Origin: a virus
IMG/VR virus record: IMGVR_UViG_3300037294_000187
Location: 1 to 42,222 of that record
DNA: 42,222 nucleotides
Strand: one strand, 5' to 3'
A program made the translations under genes and the position numbers. Below are positions 20,249 through 28,035 of this stretch, one piece after another (the first letter of the stretch is position 1; each line of letters starts with the position of its first letter). The notes under the pieces are model-generated. The model was not told the origin of the DNA. It did not search any database and worked only from the letters and a program-made list of their open reading frames with translations.

Positions 20249-20820
20249 CTATATCCGTAACTAATACCTTCGCAGATTAAATTCATCTGCACAGTGATAG
20301 CAACTGCATATGCAGTAGCATGACTCTTCTTAAAATAGTACTCGTCACTCTCCGGTTTCATCCACACCTCGTTCATCACCGTGGTCCAATCTTTCCCAAT
20401 CAGATAACGTTTCGCAGGGCGAATCATTGCTAAAACTGCCGCTAGTTCTTGTATGCATCTCGGTTTCATCTGTCTGAGGATTGAGCCGTGTCCGTTAACG
20501 TGAAACAATAGATTGCAAAACTCGTCTTGTTCTAGTAGATCCCATAGTGGTTTAGTCTCCATAAGCTGAGTAAGATGTTCCTCGTTTTGAACACCTTTAT
20601 AAATTCCAACATTTAAAAAATCTACTTTAAAGTATCCTGCTTTGTCTGCTTGATCATAAGGTACTGCACACAATGCCTCGGGCGCACTCATTGGTACTTC
20701 GTGCAAGTACACTCCGGTATTATGTTTTACCAATTTACCATTGTCAACACGACTGGCCTTAACATGTTTGAATAATTTTAAAGCAGCATCACGATCTATA
20801 AAGTCTATATCAATATCCAT
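20245..20820 (-). CDS. Miniature DNA polymerase III alpha-like protein, 191 aa
   Basis: Core motifs of bacterial DnaE appear in the right order: MDIDIDFIDR at 1-10 (palm Asp pair), HNTGVYLH at about 33-40, AGYFKVDFLN at 61-70 (third palm Asp), MKPRCIQELAAVLAMIRP at 118-135, and YYFKKSHATAYA at 161-172 (the FNKSHAxAY motif). DnaE is about 1,100 residues; here the PHP domain, most of the thumb and fingers, the beta-binding and OB domains are all gone. The likely roles are a small polymerase-like enzyme, a regulator or a decoy. It lies with primase and helicase in the replication run. Its start has an A-rich site only. Confidence 0.85.
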   Translation of the reverse strand: MDIDIDFIDRDAALKLFKHVKASRVDNGKLVKHNTGVYLHEVPMSAPEALCAVPYDQADKAGYFKVDFLNVGIYKGVQNEEHLTQLMETKPLWDLLEQDEFCNLLFHVNGHGSILRQMKPRCIQELAAVLAMIRPAKRYLIGKDWTTVMNEVWMKPESDEYYFKKSHATAYAVAITVQMNLICEGISYGYS

Positions 20821-20881
20821 TACTTTCTTTTATTAAATTTACAGTTATTGCCATGCCATCTTGAATATGTCAACCTTAAAA

Positions 20882-21079
20882 TTAGGCATCTATATTCCAT
20901 TCTGCATTATAAAGTTTTTTCCATTGCAACGATCCAGCAGTATCGTGAGGCGCATATGCCTCCCCTGTTTCGCGATCAACCAGCAACCATTTCGCCGGAC
21001 ATTTAGTTTTAACTATTAACGTAACTGCTTGATCTAATTCTGGTACAGGTGTTCCGTCTTGTAATTTTCGTAGGTTCAT
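20882..21079 (-). CDS. Unknown protein, 65 aa
   Basis: Overlaps the upstream gene's stop (ATGA). Contains VTLIVKTKCPAKWLLVDRETGE and ends AEWNIDA. A small mixed fold; no recognised motif. It lies between the polymerase-like gene and a 60-aa gene in a minus-strand operon. Confidence 0.65.
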   Translation of the reverse strand: MNLRKLQDGTPVPELDQAVTLIVKTKCPAKWLLVDRETGEAYAPHDTAGSLQWKKLYNAEWNIDA

Positions 21080-21258
21080 TGTAATTTAGTTGTTTTAAAC
21101 AATAACAGAGGAAGTGTTTCTGATAAAAATTCTGCGTATTCTTCTGCGTCGTCTGCATCCGCAAAATTAGAAAATTTAACATAAACACCGGGATCGTTAT
21201 CAGAAGTAATCATGACTTCTATCTCAATGTCATCACTAGAAATGTATTTTTCTTTCAT
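21076..21258 (-). CDS. Unknown acidic protein, 60 aa
   Basis: Acidic product (SSDDIEIEVMITSDNDPGVY, then FADADDAEEYAEFLSE) with a hydrophobic end. Its start overlaps the upstream stop (ATGA) and its stop overlaps the next start (ATGA). Function unknown. Confidence 0.65.
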   Translation of the reverse strand: MKEKYISSDDIEIEVMITSDNDPGVYVKFSNFADADDAEEYAEFLSETLPLLLFKTTKLQ

Positions 21259-21938
21259 AATATTTTTGCCTCTTTAATAACATCTTTAACAAGTTCTGTG
21301 TCGGCTGGCAAAGATTTAAATCTACGCATCCAAAACTGAGGATCAATTATAGGTCCTACAATTTCTAGTTGCTCGTCGTTCATTTTTTGTAACATTGCCT
21401 TACCTTCGCGACTATTTAATAAAATCCAAGGACTAATGATTCCTTCTTTAATATTATGTGTTGCACGATTTAAATTAACATAAGCAAAATAATGTTCCCA
21501 AGGAGTATTGTTAGTATCACCCCATTCCATCATAGTGGCAATTGTACGCTGTATTGCTCCGTCTGCTGGCTCTATCTTGATAAGTTCTTTTGTATAAGTT
21601 TCGTACAATTCATCACGGCACCAGTGATCTAATTTAACTCCACTTTTAATCACAAACTCTACAAACTTCTCCGGATATATAGGAGCAGTATTAACCATAA
21701 AGCTGCCAAACTTTACAAATGCAGTATAATAAGGACTTGATGCAAAGTCGTCAAATGACTTTTGACTTTTCCCCTTTTGCACCATTTCATAAAACTTTTG
21801 ATAAGTCATTAGTCCCATCTGAACGTGCTTTTCGCTCTTACTCAAGTGACGACGCTTCTGCTCACATATATGAACAAACAGAGTCTTTTCTTTGGCAAAT
21901 AATTTGCCGCAGTATTCGCACTTATAGTTTAATTGCAT
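21255..21938 (-). CDS. C2H2 zinc-finger-like protein, 227 aa
   Basis: The start at 21938 (MQLNYKCEYCGKLF) is preferred over the longer reading, because it opens a C2H2-like finger CxxC...HxxxC at residues about 7-27 and overlaps the upstream stop by 17 nt. The rest is helical with conserved-looking segments (SPYYTAFVKFGSFM, HWCRDELYETYTKELI, ISPWILLNSREGKA). The same architecture is seen in T4-like aquatic phages. It lies in the replication and recombination operon; DNA binding is plausible, the exact role unknown. Confidence 0.75.
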   Translation of the reverse strand: MQLNYKCEYCGKLFAKEKTLFVHICEQKRRHLSKSEKHVQMGLMTYQKFYEMVQKGKSQKSFDDFASSPYYTAFVKFGSFMVNTAPIYPEKFVEFVIKSGVKLDHWCRDELYETYTKELIKIEPADGAIQRTIATMMEWGDTNNTPWEHYFAYVNLNRATHNIKEGIISPWILLNSREGKAMLQKMNDEQLEIVGPIIDPQFWMRRFKSLPADTELVKDVIKEAKIL

Positions 21939-22401
21939 TGACTTCTTTTTTATCCCACCCAAGAGATTCACAATACTGTTTGATTTCTTTGACTGTGGTA
22001 ATAACTGCAAGGGTTTCGACATCTGATCTCTTCATGTTAGGAAATAAATTTAGTAGGAATTCTTCTTTCTTGTTTTTTTCTTTCTTTAGAGGAATCCACT
22101 TGTGAAAATGTTTCTTCTTTTTTTTATGACTAGTAGCGCACAGGGTCTGCCATTGCAGCTTAGGATGTTGATTTATGTCATTCCAGTTTTTATTGTAGTA
22201 TTCATTTACTGCAAATAGATAATGTTCTTGAATTTCATTATCAGTAGTGTCAACACTACTGATGTAGCGATTTAAATTCCAAAGATCGCCTTTGATTTCT
22301 TTCTGCCCTTCTTCTGACACTGCATCCCACAATTCTTTTAATCCCACATCCACTGCCGGAATCATGTCATTAAAAAGGTCTACATGTTTATTCTTGCCCA
22401 T
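21922..22401 (-). CDS. Unknown conserved phage protein, 159 aa
   Basis: Begins MGKNKHVDLFNDMIPAVDVG and continues helical, with a Lys/His-rich centre (SHKKKKKHFHKWIPLKKEKN) and a C-terminal helix pair. Resembles a protein repeatedly found beside the finger protein in aquatic T4-like phages. It overlaps both neighbours. A DNA- or replisome-associated role is possible from context; no catalytic motif is seen. Confidence 0.72.
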   Translation of the reverse strand: MGKNKHVDLFNDMIPAVDVGLKELWDAVSEEGQKEIKGDLWNLNRYISSVDTTDNEIQEHYLFAVNEYYNKNWNDINQHPKLQWQTLCATSHKKKKKHFHKWIPLKKEKNKKEEFLLNLFPNMKRSDVETLAVITTVKEIKQYCESLGWDKKEVNAIKL

Positions 22402-22669
22402 TTTGTTTGTCTCTACTTAGATGATATAGTATTTTAACACGATCGAGAGCTTCTTGTAAAGAAGGATCTGTCCGAGAAGCTCTGCGGATTTCACCCCACA
22501 ATTTATCATCCATTATATGATTGTGTAACGGACGACCGTCTGAAGTTCTAGGATCGTAATCCCAACCAACTTCTACTCGTGTGCCTGGTTCTGAACCAAA
22601 TTCTCTAGCATATGTTATGCCATTGGCACGTTCGTAGATAAGACTAGCGTTTGTTTTTAGTGTTCCCAT
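22388..22669 (-). CDS. Unknown conserved phage protein, 93 aa
   Basis: The ATG at 22669 is favoured: AGGA lies about 10 nt upstream, while the alternative ATG at 22678 would be only one base from it. Product: TLKTNASLIYERANGITYAR, GWDYDPRTSDGRPL and HIMDDKLWGEIRRASRTD, then a helix. No known motif, but it looks conserved in T4-like phages. Its 3' end overlaps the next gene. Confidence 0.7.
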   Translation of the reverse strand: MGTLKTNASLIYERANGITYAREFGSEPGTRVEVGWDYDPRTSDGRPLHNHIMDDKLWGEIRRASRTDPSLQEALDRVKILYHLSRDKQNGQE

Positions 22670-23012
22670 CTTTTGCATGTCCTACAGTTTCTCTTTCGAT
22701 ATCGTCGTGATCAAATTCTGCCCAATACAATTCAAATGCCACTGTGTCTTTTACTGCTTCAAATTGGTGATATTCACCTGGAGCAACTTTGGTATATTGG
22801 CCGGCAGTTAATACTGTTTCGTCAATTAGATCGTAGTTGTTCTTCCACACTCGAATAATCATTTCACCTGACTCTACAAAGAAGCCATTCCATTTGTATT
22901 TGTGTCGATGCTTTGAGCATACGCCGCCCGACGCCGCTTCAATACGGTGAAATTCTAATACACCGTTTGCTTCAAGGAGTTCAGTGGCCCCCCACACTTT
23001 ACCTGCTTTCAT
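22644..23012 (-). CDS. Cupin-fold protein, 122 aa
   Basis: A single small beta barrel: SKHRHKYKWNGFFVESGEM contains the HxH...E metal-binding cupin motif 1, and APGEYHQFEA gives motif 2 His. Family members bind a metal and can be isomerases or sugar-nucleotide sensors. The start follows AAGGAGAAC. The tail overlaps the next gene. Likely a metal-dependent small-molecule enzyme or sensor of the phage's sugar metabolism; the reaction is unknown. Confidence 0.8.
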   Translation of the reverse strand: MKAGKVWGATELLEANGVLEFHRIEAASGGVCSKHRHKYKWNGFFVESGEMIIRVWKNNYDLIDETVLTAGQYTKVAPGEYHQFEAVKDTVAFELYWAEFDHDDIERETVGHAKDGNTKNKR

Positions 23013-23224
23013 TTTGTTCTCCTTAATTCATATAATAAAAATTCTGCCGGGTCACACCAATACGTTTCATATATCGCATCGCCAGGGCCAGTTAGTATTG
23101 TATATATTACTCGACACCGTTTAAGCCATAATTTCTTTCCACTGAGATAACACCGTCTAGGAAGCAGTGATGTTTTTACTTCGCTAGATATTCTCCGGTG
23201 ATCAACCATACATGATTGAGGCAT
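23009..23224 (-). CDS. Unknown conserved phage protein, 71 aa
   Basis: ATG at 23224 shares bases with the upstream TAA (TAATG). Cys at 5 and 25, SGKKLWLKRCRVIY and TGPGDAIYETYWCDPAEF are its notable segments. It resembles a small protein of T4-like aquatic phages. Its stop overlaps the cupin gene start. Function unknown. Confidence 0.68.
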   Translation of the reverse strand: MPQSCMVDHRRISSEVKTSLLPRRCYLSGKKLWLKRCRVIYTILTGPGDAIYETYWCDPAEFLLYELRRTK

Positions 23225-23730
23225 TAGAGTAATTTGTGCAGTTGAACAATCTCGCTCTGACGACTAACTTCTTTTACAAAATATACACACGGCGGATTCG
23301 GGCCGTCGTGTAAAGGAACTGTAAGTAACTGTCCGTTCTTCATCTTTGGGAAATACCAGCGCACATCTTGGAAAATATTAACAATTTCAATAGGTAAAAA
23401 CTCTACTCTAAATCCTTTGATAGGGTTGAACACCAATGCATCGAACCCACGTTCATTGATGCTGGTTAAGGGCAGCACTTCAGGATCTTGGCCGCACATC
23501 TGATCACCCACTACCATGCACCAATCTAATGGCATTTGCACCTCGTACTTGCCTACTTTTAATAAAATTGCAGGACTGTTAAATGACTCTAAAAATATCA
23601 GCGGCATAAAAAAGAAATCAGGCTCTTGCGGATTACTGTTATCTAGCACACTGAATCTTGTGTCTTCGTCAACCTCATCGGGCAATTCGTTTAAATCAAA
23701 TGCTTTATTTTCTAATGTTAAAATTTTCAA
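23224..23730 (-). CDS. Unknown conserved phage protein, 168 aa, TTG start
   Basis: It begins with TTG at 23730, because AAGGAGAG lies 6 nt upstream and no upstream ATG is available; the reading gives MKILTLENKAFDLNELPDE. Long beta-rich stretches follow (FSVLDNSNPQEPDFFFMPLI, KVGKYEVQMPLDWCMVVG), ending with YFVKEVSRQSEIVQLHKLL. It resembles a conserved protein of aquatic T4-like phages. The use of TTG is one of several non-ATG starts in this region. No known function. Confidence 0.72.
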   Translation of the reverse strand: MKILTLENKAFDLNELPDEVDEDTRFSVLDNSNPQEPDFFFMPLIFLESFNSPAILLKVGKYEVQMPLDWCMVVGDQMCGQDPEVLPLTSINERGFDALVFNPIKGFRVEFLPIEIVNIFQDVRWYFPKMKNGQLLTVPLHDGPNPPCVYFVKEVSRQSEIVQLHKLL

Positions 23731-23754
23731 AAAACTCTCCTTGGGAATTGTATA

Positions 23755-24456
23755 TTATGATACGCAAAATTTTATATGTCGCGATGTGACATTAGTTGCG
23801 CTACATGTAGGACACACAGGTGTCCGTTTTTGGGGACCTCGTTGTCCCTTCATATTTGCACTCATCTGAGTGCGTGTTGCATCGCTATGGACTTTACCAG
23901 TCATCCCGGCAGTATGTCCCATTTTACTAGTAGACATTTTTTCTTTAACTGCTGCTGCCTTAGTAGCACCATATCGTTCGACGAACGACTTATTACTGTA
24001 TAAATTTTTTAAGTTGTCCTTCGAAGCTTGTGGGTAATGTTGAACTCCTGTTAATCCTTTATTCCAAGGTATAGCACCTTTGTTCGCATCGGATATTTTT
24101 TTACGCATTTCAGCAGTATAAACCCTGCCTTTATTTGCTTCCGATATTGCTTGTCTTGCAACTTGAAATTGACGGCTTGTCATATTTCTCTGCTGTAGTG
24201 GACTGCATTGAACAAATTTACCTAATGCGTTTAACATTTTTTTCTTATAGAACGTTTCTGATATAAACTTAGTAAGCAGCCAATGACATACGAAATGCTC
24301 TCTAGCTGTTAACCCAACGATGTTTTCTTTGTCGTTTGATCCTCCTAAACTTTTAGGTATAATATGATGCTTTTCTACATATCCTTGTGTGTCTCTAAGC
24401 TGGGCTTTTTTAATTATTGCATCGTACCATTTTTTATATTTGTTTTCAATATACAT
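23755..24456 (-). CDS. HNH homing endonuclease with NUMOD-type tail, 233 aa
   Basis: A free-standing mobile endonuclease: EKHHIIPKSLGGSNDKENIV at 28-47 is the HNH core and REHFVCHWLL continues it. The C-terminal half has repeated short NUMOD3-like modules (SEANKGRVYTAEMRKKISD, DANKGAIPWNKG) followed by CPTCSATN, a zinc-finger-like end. CATAAATA (24482-24489) precedes it, with AAAGGAG in the leader. It lies between UvsW and the TTG-started gene and interrupts no gene. Such enzymes spread by cutting phage genomes that lack them. Confidence 0.87.
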   Translation of the reverse strand: MYIENKYKKWYDAIIKKAQLRDTQGYVEKHHIIPKSLGGSNDKENIVGLTAREHFVCHWLLTKFISETFYKKKMLNALGKFVQCSPLQQRNMTSRQFQVARQAISEANKGRVYTAEMRKKISDANKGAIPWNKGLTGVQHYPQASKDNLKNLYSNKSFVERYGATKAAAVKEKMSTSKMGHTAGMTGKVHSDATRTQMSANMKGQRGPQKRTPVCPTCSATNVTSRHIKFCVS

Positions 24457-24481
24457 GTAACTTACTCCTTTATGTTACATG

Positions 24482-24489
24482 TATTTATG
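24482..24489 (-). promoter_or_regulatory. T4-late-type promoter of the HNH gene
   Basis: CATAAATA with predicted start near 24476, then a 20-nt leader containing AAAGGAG before the ATG at 24456. Confidence 0.6.
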
Positions 24490-24515
24490 CCGCGTCCTAT
24501 TAAAACTTCTTTAAT

Positions 24516-25970
24516 TTAATAATTTACTTTTGTTATAGTAAACTTGTACCGAGCTTCGGCGTAAAACTTTTTTCTTTCTGTCAAATGTCGCTTAGAATAT
24601 TTGCATGCTGATGTAATGTCCCATATTTCTACTGAGTCTTTGTCTTGTGCTTTTCTAATACCTCGCCCAATACTTTGTATAACTCGGACAAAGCTCTTTC
24701 CGGGCTCCAAAAGAACCAGATTAAAAATACGAGGGATATTAATACCCACAGCGGCCACACCATAAGTCGCCACAATAATCTTGTCATCACTTGTTTTAAT
24801 TTCGTCATATTCTTCTTTCCTGTCGTCCAACTTCATGCCGCCAGAAACAAATACTGCCTGAGGCAAACGTTCTATCAGTTTGTTTCCAGTGTCAATTCTA
24901 TTGATCAACACCAAAGTATTTCCACTTAGACTAAGTTCTTGAATCTTATTTGCTATCCAAGTTAATCTGCTATCATCAGTGACTAAGAATTTGTACTCAT
25001 CTGCAAAACTGGTAAACACCTGCACTTCGTTAGTTTGTAGCACATTGATATTCAATTGTGCCAGCACACCCTTTTCCTGTAGGTCATGCGCACTTACTTG
25101 GTTGATCACTGGACCGATGCTGGCAAGGATACCTTGAAATTCCCAATTCTCTTTAGGAACAGTTCCTGTTAATCCCCAACGAATAGGACAGTTTTTAAAG
25201 TTCTGAGTGAGTAATTTGGTCAAGACCTCAGCCTTGGCTTGATGCACCTCGTCAATAATAATACCAACAACACCTTCACAAAATTCTGCTAATGACAGTG
25301 TTGCATCATCAAAACCTTTCTTGTCGAGCACGTTAAGGCTTTGCCAAGTACAAATTGTATGCGTCTTGTTTAATTCTTTACGATCACCAAAGTATACACC
25401 TACATCTAACCCAAGATTTCGATAATCTTCTTCTGTCTGTACCACAAGACTTTTATTAGGTACAATCACCATTGTACGTCCATACGGCTCGCACAAGTGG
25501 CTTAACGTTGCTGTGGTGATTGTCTTGCCGGCACCAGTTGCTACTTCTTGTAGGCTCTGTGGATTTTCTTGAAATTTGTTTACAACATCAAACTGATAGT
25601 CGCGCAGAACAATCGGCTGACCTTCTGCTGGATGACCTTTAGGCCAAGTCTTGCCTCTATCCGCCCAGTAGTTTTCTGTTACTGGTGCAAACTTAATACT
25701 ATGATGTTCACGTAGATCTTCAACATCGATTTCGTATCCAGCTTCTTCTATGATGGGTAATATGACATCCAAGTGTGCAAGATAACCAGTACCACCAATA
25801 CTAAAATAAGTTTTAGTCCCATCCCATCTCCCTAGTTTATATGAAGGCATGTGTCGTGCATATGGCAGATCAAATTTTAATTTGTTTACAATCTTCCGCC
25901 GCGTTTCTACACTAAGTCCGTCTACTTTTATGTTTACTTCATCTTTAATTGTTAGTTTACAACTCGACAA
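24516..25970 (-). CDS. uvsW: UvsW-type SF2 DNA helicase, 484 aa
   Basis: Recombination and repair helicase that unwinds branched DNA and R-loops in T4. ATGAGKT (motif I) is at residues 144-150, DEVH (motif II) at 240-243, LTGTVPKE follows, and an RGIRKA-type region (IQSIGRGIRKA) forms motif VI. The N-terminal region ahead of motif I (VETRRKIVNKLKFDLPYAR and WDGTKTYFSIGG) corresponds to the UvsW-specific domain. Length is close to the T4 protein. The start overlaps the upstream gene by 14 nt. A confident call. Confidence 0.93.
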   Translation of the reverse strand: MSSCKLTIKDEVNIKVDGLSVETRRKIVNKLKFDLPYARHMPSYKLGRWDGTKTYFSIGGTGYLAHLDVILPIIEEAGYEIDVEDLREHHSIKFAPVTENYWADRGKTWPKGHPAEGQPIVLRDYQFDVVNKFQENPQSLQEVATGAGKTITTATLSHLCEPYGRTMVIVPNKSLVVQTEEDYRNLGLDVGVYFGDRKELNKTHTICTWQSLNVLDKKGFDDATLSLAEFCEGVVGIIIDEVHQAKAEVLTKLLTQNFKNCPIRWGLTGTVPKENWEFQGILASIGPVINQVSAHDLQEKGVLAQLNINVLQTNEVQVFTSFADEYKFLVTDDSRLTWIANKIQELSLSGNTLVLINRIDTGNKLIERLPQAVFVSGGMKLDDRKEEYDEIKTSDDKIIVATYGVAAVGINIPRIFNLVLLEPGKSFVRVIQSIGRGIRKAQDKDSVEIWDITSACKYSKRHLTERKKFYAEARYKFTITKVNY

Positions 25971-27144
25971 TTTTATATCCTCTTTGTTCGGTTGGTTTTG
26001 TATTACCTAGGTATATTACAACAGGGTGACTGTTAAACCAATCTCGTGTCATAACATTTGTCTGTGGATAAATGTTATTTGTAATTAATAGTGTAACATC
26101 ATGCGGATCTTTAAACAACCACTTTGCTGGTTTAGATTCAAAAATTAGGATCTTTCCGGTTTCAACTTTGCCACCTACACCTGCAAGTTTAATCCATTCG
26201 TTGATACCAAATTTACCATCTTTTCCTTCTCTGAAACAGACTTTGATCTCATCCCGTGATACTAGCATTCGATCTGCTTCTGCAACAAAATTTTGTAACC
26301 ATTCTAATGTATTACTGGAACGATCTAATATAATACAAACTCGTTCTTTAAGTTGATTGTATATTCCAAAAAACATGCTGTAGTCTTTAATCCAAAATGT
26401 ATTTTCAGGAGATGCTGCAATTTGTTCTACAGTTCCTGTTTCTCTACCCTTGTACAAGTAACCCATTGATTTTGCCAACAGCAAGTTCTTAGCATAGCTA
26501 CTGCACTTGTGTTCTGAATAATAATTCTGTGCATCTTCCGGAGCATTAACTAGTTCAAGGCCGCTGAAGCTCCAGCGAGAATATGGAACAATATCGTCGG
26601 CATTAGCCCAAATTTCTTCTACTTCTGACACCACACTCATGAAACTATCATCAATTTCAAAATTATGTTTAACAGCAAATTCGTACAGAGTAATCAAATT
26701 AAATTCGTAAAATTCTAATCTTCTAATTCTGTTTTCAGGATCCCAAGTACTTGCCTTACGATTACCTGTTGACTGAGCTGTCTCGATTTCTGTTTCAAAT
26801 TCTTTTTTTAATTGATATGGAAATTTTATGCAAATTTCTAATTTGCCTTCAACTTCTTCTACATATATTTTTTTACTTAAATCAAGTTCTCTAAATGGTA
26901 ATTTCCATTTTAATGCTTTGATATTTTCTCGATAATCGATGCCTGCATCAGCTGATGCATTTTTATACTTGTCTAATAATTTTGTAATGTAATTGGCTTG
27001 ATTTTTTGTCAGTGGCTCGGCTAAAGATATTTTTGAGTAAAAACTTTGGATAGGCAACACATCTTGATGTTGTACAGAAATTGCATTTGTACACACAAGA
27101 AGGTAAAGTTGAGAAAGAATGTCTTCAGCATATAATGATAGCAT
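25957..27144 (-). CDS. Large unknown protein upstream of UvsW, 395 aa
   Basis: The ATG at 27144 lies 6 nt after a TATAAT, so this gene probably has a leaderless early transcript. No catalytic motif is recognised. It has acidic helices (DDSFMSVVSEVEEIWA), a Trp/Tyr-rich centre (NTFWIKDYSMFFGIYNQL) and a Lys-rich segment. It is coupled to UvsW by 14 nt overlap, as in other T4-like aquatic phages, so it probably works with the recombination system. Confidence 0.75.
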   Translation of the reverse strand: MLSLYAEDILSQLYLLVCTNAISVQHQDVLPIQSFYSKISLAEPLTKNQANYITKLLDKYKNASADAGIDYRENIKALKWKLPFRELDLSKKIYVEEVEGKLEICIKFPYQLKKEFETEIETAQSTGNRKASTWDPENRIRRLEFYEFNLITLYEFAVKHNFEIDDSFMSVVSEVEEIWANADDIVPYSRWSFSGLELVNAPEDAQNYYSEHKCSSYAKNLLLAKSMGYLYKGRETGTVEQIAASPENTFWIKDYSMFFGIYNQLKERVCIILDRSSNTLEWLQNFVAEADRMLVSRDEIKVCFREGKDGKFGINEWIKLAGVGGKVETGKILIFESKPAKWLFKDPHDVTLLITNNIYPQTNVMTRDWFNSHPVVIYLGNTKPTEQRGYKIVEL

Positions 27145-27150
27145 ACATTA

Positions 27151-27179
27151 ATTATACTACCTTCAACAGTTGATGTCAA
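27151..27179 (-). promoter_or_regulatory. Sigma70-type promoter, TGA of -35 is a stop codon
   Basis: TTGACA (27179-27174), 17-nt spacer, TATAAT (27156-27151), then TAATGT and the ATG at 27144. The TGA in the -35 box ends the 27176 gene. Confidence 0.9.
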
Positions 27180-28000
27180 GGAAATAGTCTTGCCAAAGGA
27201 ATGCCTTTCTCAATTTCCTCAACTGTCCATTCAGTATGACACAGTTTTAAAAACCATTCCTCTCTATTGGGCAACGTAGGATTTTCTAGTTGAGACCATT
27301 CAATACTCATAGGGGCTGCTAGGCTACTAGTGTCACATAATACAGGTATGCCTTGTATTGCTGCTTGTACTGCTGGTCCAGCATTGTGATTAATCACGCA
27401 ATGATAATTGTAAAATATATCAAAATCGTCATAGGTATCGGCTAGACGTTTTGGTTTTTCAACAATAATATTGCTCATCTTAAAGGTAAACGGTGATCGA
27501 GGATGCGGTCTTACAATAATTCTTCTATTGGTATATTGCTTAATTTTAGCAATGGTATCCTCGCACCATTGTCGCATGATTGGCATACCTTGCCATTGAA
27601 GACTTTCTTGATGTTGGCATGCTACTAGTATTTCGCCCCTGTGTCTCTCAGGCCTAGATTTCAAACTCACACCTAACATGTCGGGTCTGTTGGTATCTAA
27701 ATTTTCACTATTTCCAAAGTATCCTAAATTGTTAATATGGTCTAATGACAGTCGCCATGTCTCTCCACGTTTGAGATTTCCTACTTCAATAATAACGACT
27801 GGCTTGTTTATGCGCTTGCGGTGGTCGTAAATTGTTTTGTTATTTCTCATTCTCCCAGACCAAAGAACTGACCATATGACCGCAACATCTTCGTCACGAT
27901 CAACAACTGTGTGCCCGAGAGAAAGTAGTCCCTGTTCAACAGCGTCAAATATTGGCGGGCTATTAAGAGCACCGTACTCGCGATAAAGTTTGAATTTCAT
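27176..28000 (-). CDS. Polysaccharide-type paralogue A, 274 aa
   Basis: Member of a four-copy family in this window, with RIIVRPHPRSP, a C-terminal AIQGIPVLCDTSS and a conserved end NREEWFLKLCHTEWTVEEIE. The pattern recalls capsule polysaccharide or CDP-glycerol-type glycosyltransferases with a C-terminal Rossmann half. It lies at the edge of the glycan island beside a plus-strand operon. GTTAAATA (28029-28022) is upstream, so it may be late. Substrate unknown; family assignment from segment order only. Confidence 0.7.
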   Translation of the reverse strand: MKFKLYREYGALNSPPIFDAVEQGLLSLGHTVVDRDEDVAVIWSVLWSGRMRNNKTIYDHRKRINKPVVIIEVGNLKRGETWRLSLDHINNLGYFGNSENLDTNRPDMLGVSLKSRPERHRGEILVACQHQESLQWQGMPIMRQWCEDTIAKIKQYTNRRIIVRPHPRSPFTFKMSNIIVEKPKRLADTYDDFDIFYNYHCVINHNAGPAVQAAIQGIPVLCDTSSLAAPMSIEWSQLENPTLPNREEWFLKLCHTEWTVEEIEKGIPLARLFP

Positions 28001-28006
28001 ATGTCT

Positions 28007-28014
28007 AATAAATA
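28007..28014 (+). promoter_or_regulatory. Late-type element for the glycan operon
   Basis: AATAAATA, predicted start near 28020, 16-nt leader before the ATG at 28036. Confidence 0.5.
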
Positions 28015-28021
28015 ATATACG

Positions 28022-28029
28022 TATTTAAC
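28022..28029 (-). promoter_or_regulatory. Late-type element for paralogue A
   Basis: GTTAAATA on the minus strand, predicted start near 28016. It nearly faces the plus-strand element at 28007. Confidence 0.45.
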
Positions 28030-28035
28030 GAGACT

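Noticed and set aside
20719-20747. TTGACA-17-CATAAT on the minus strand inside the polymerase-like gene
   Set aside because: One mismatch in the -10 box and no gene or SD in the right place downstream; likely coincidence in coding sequence.
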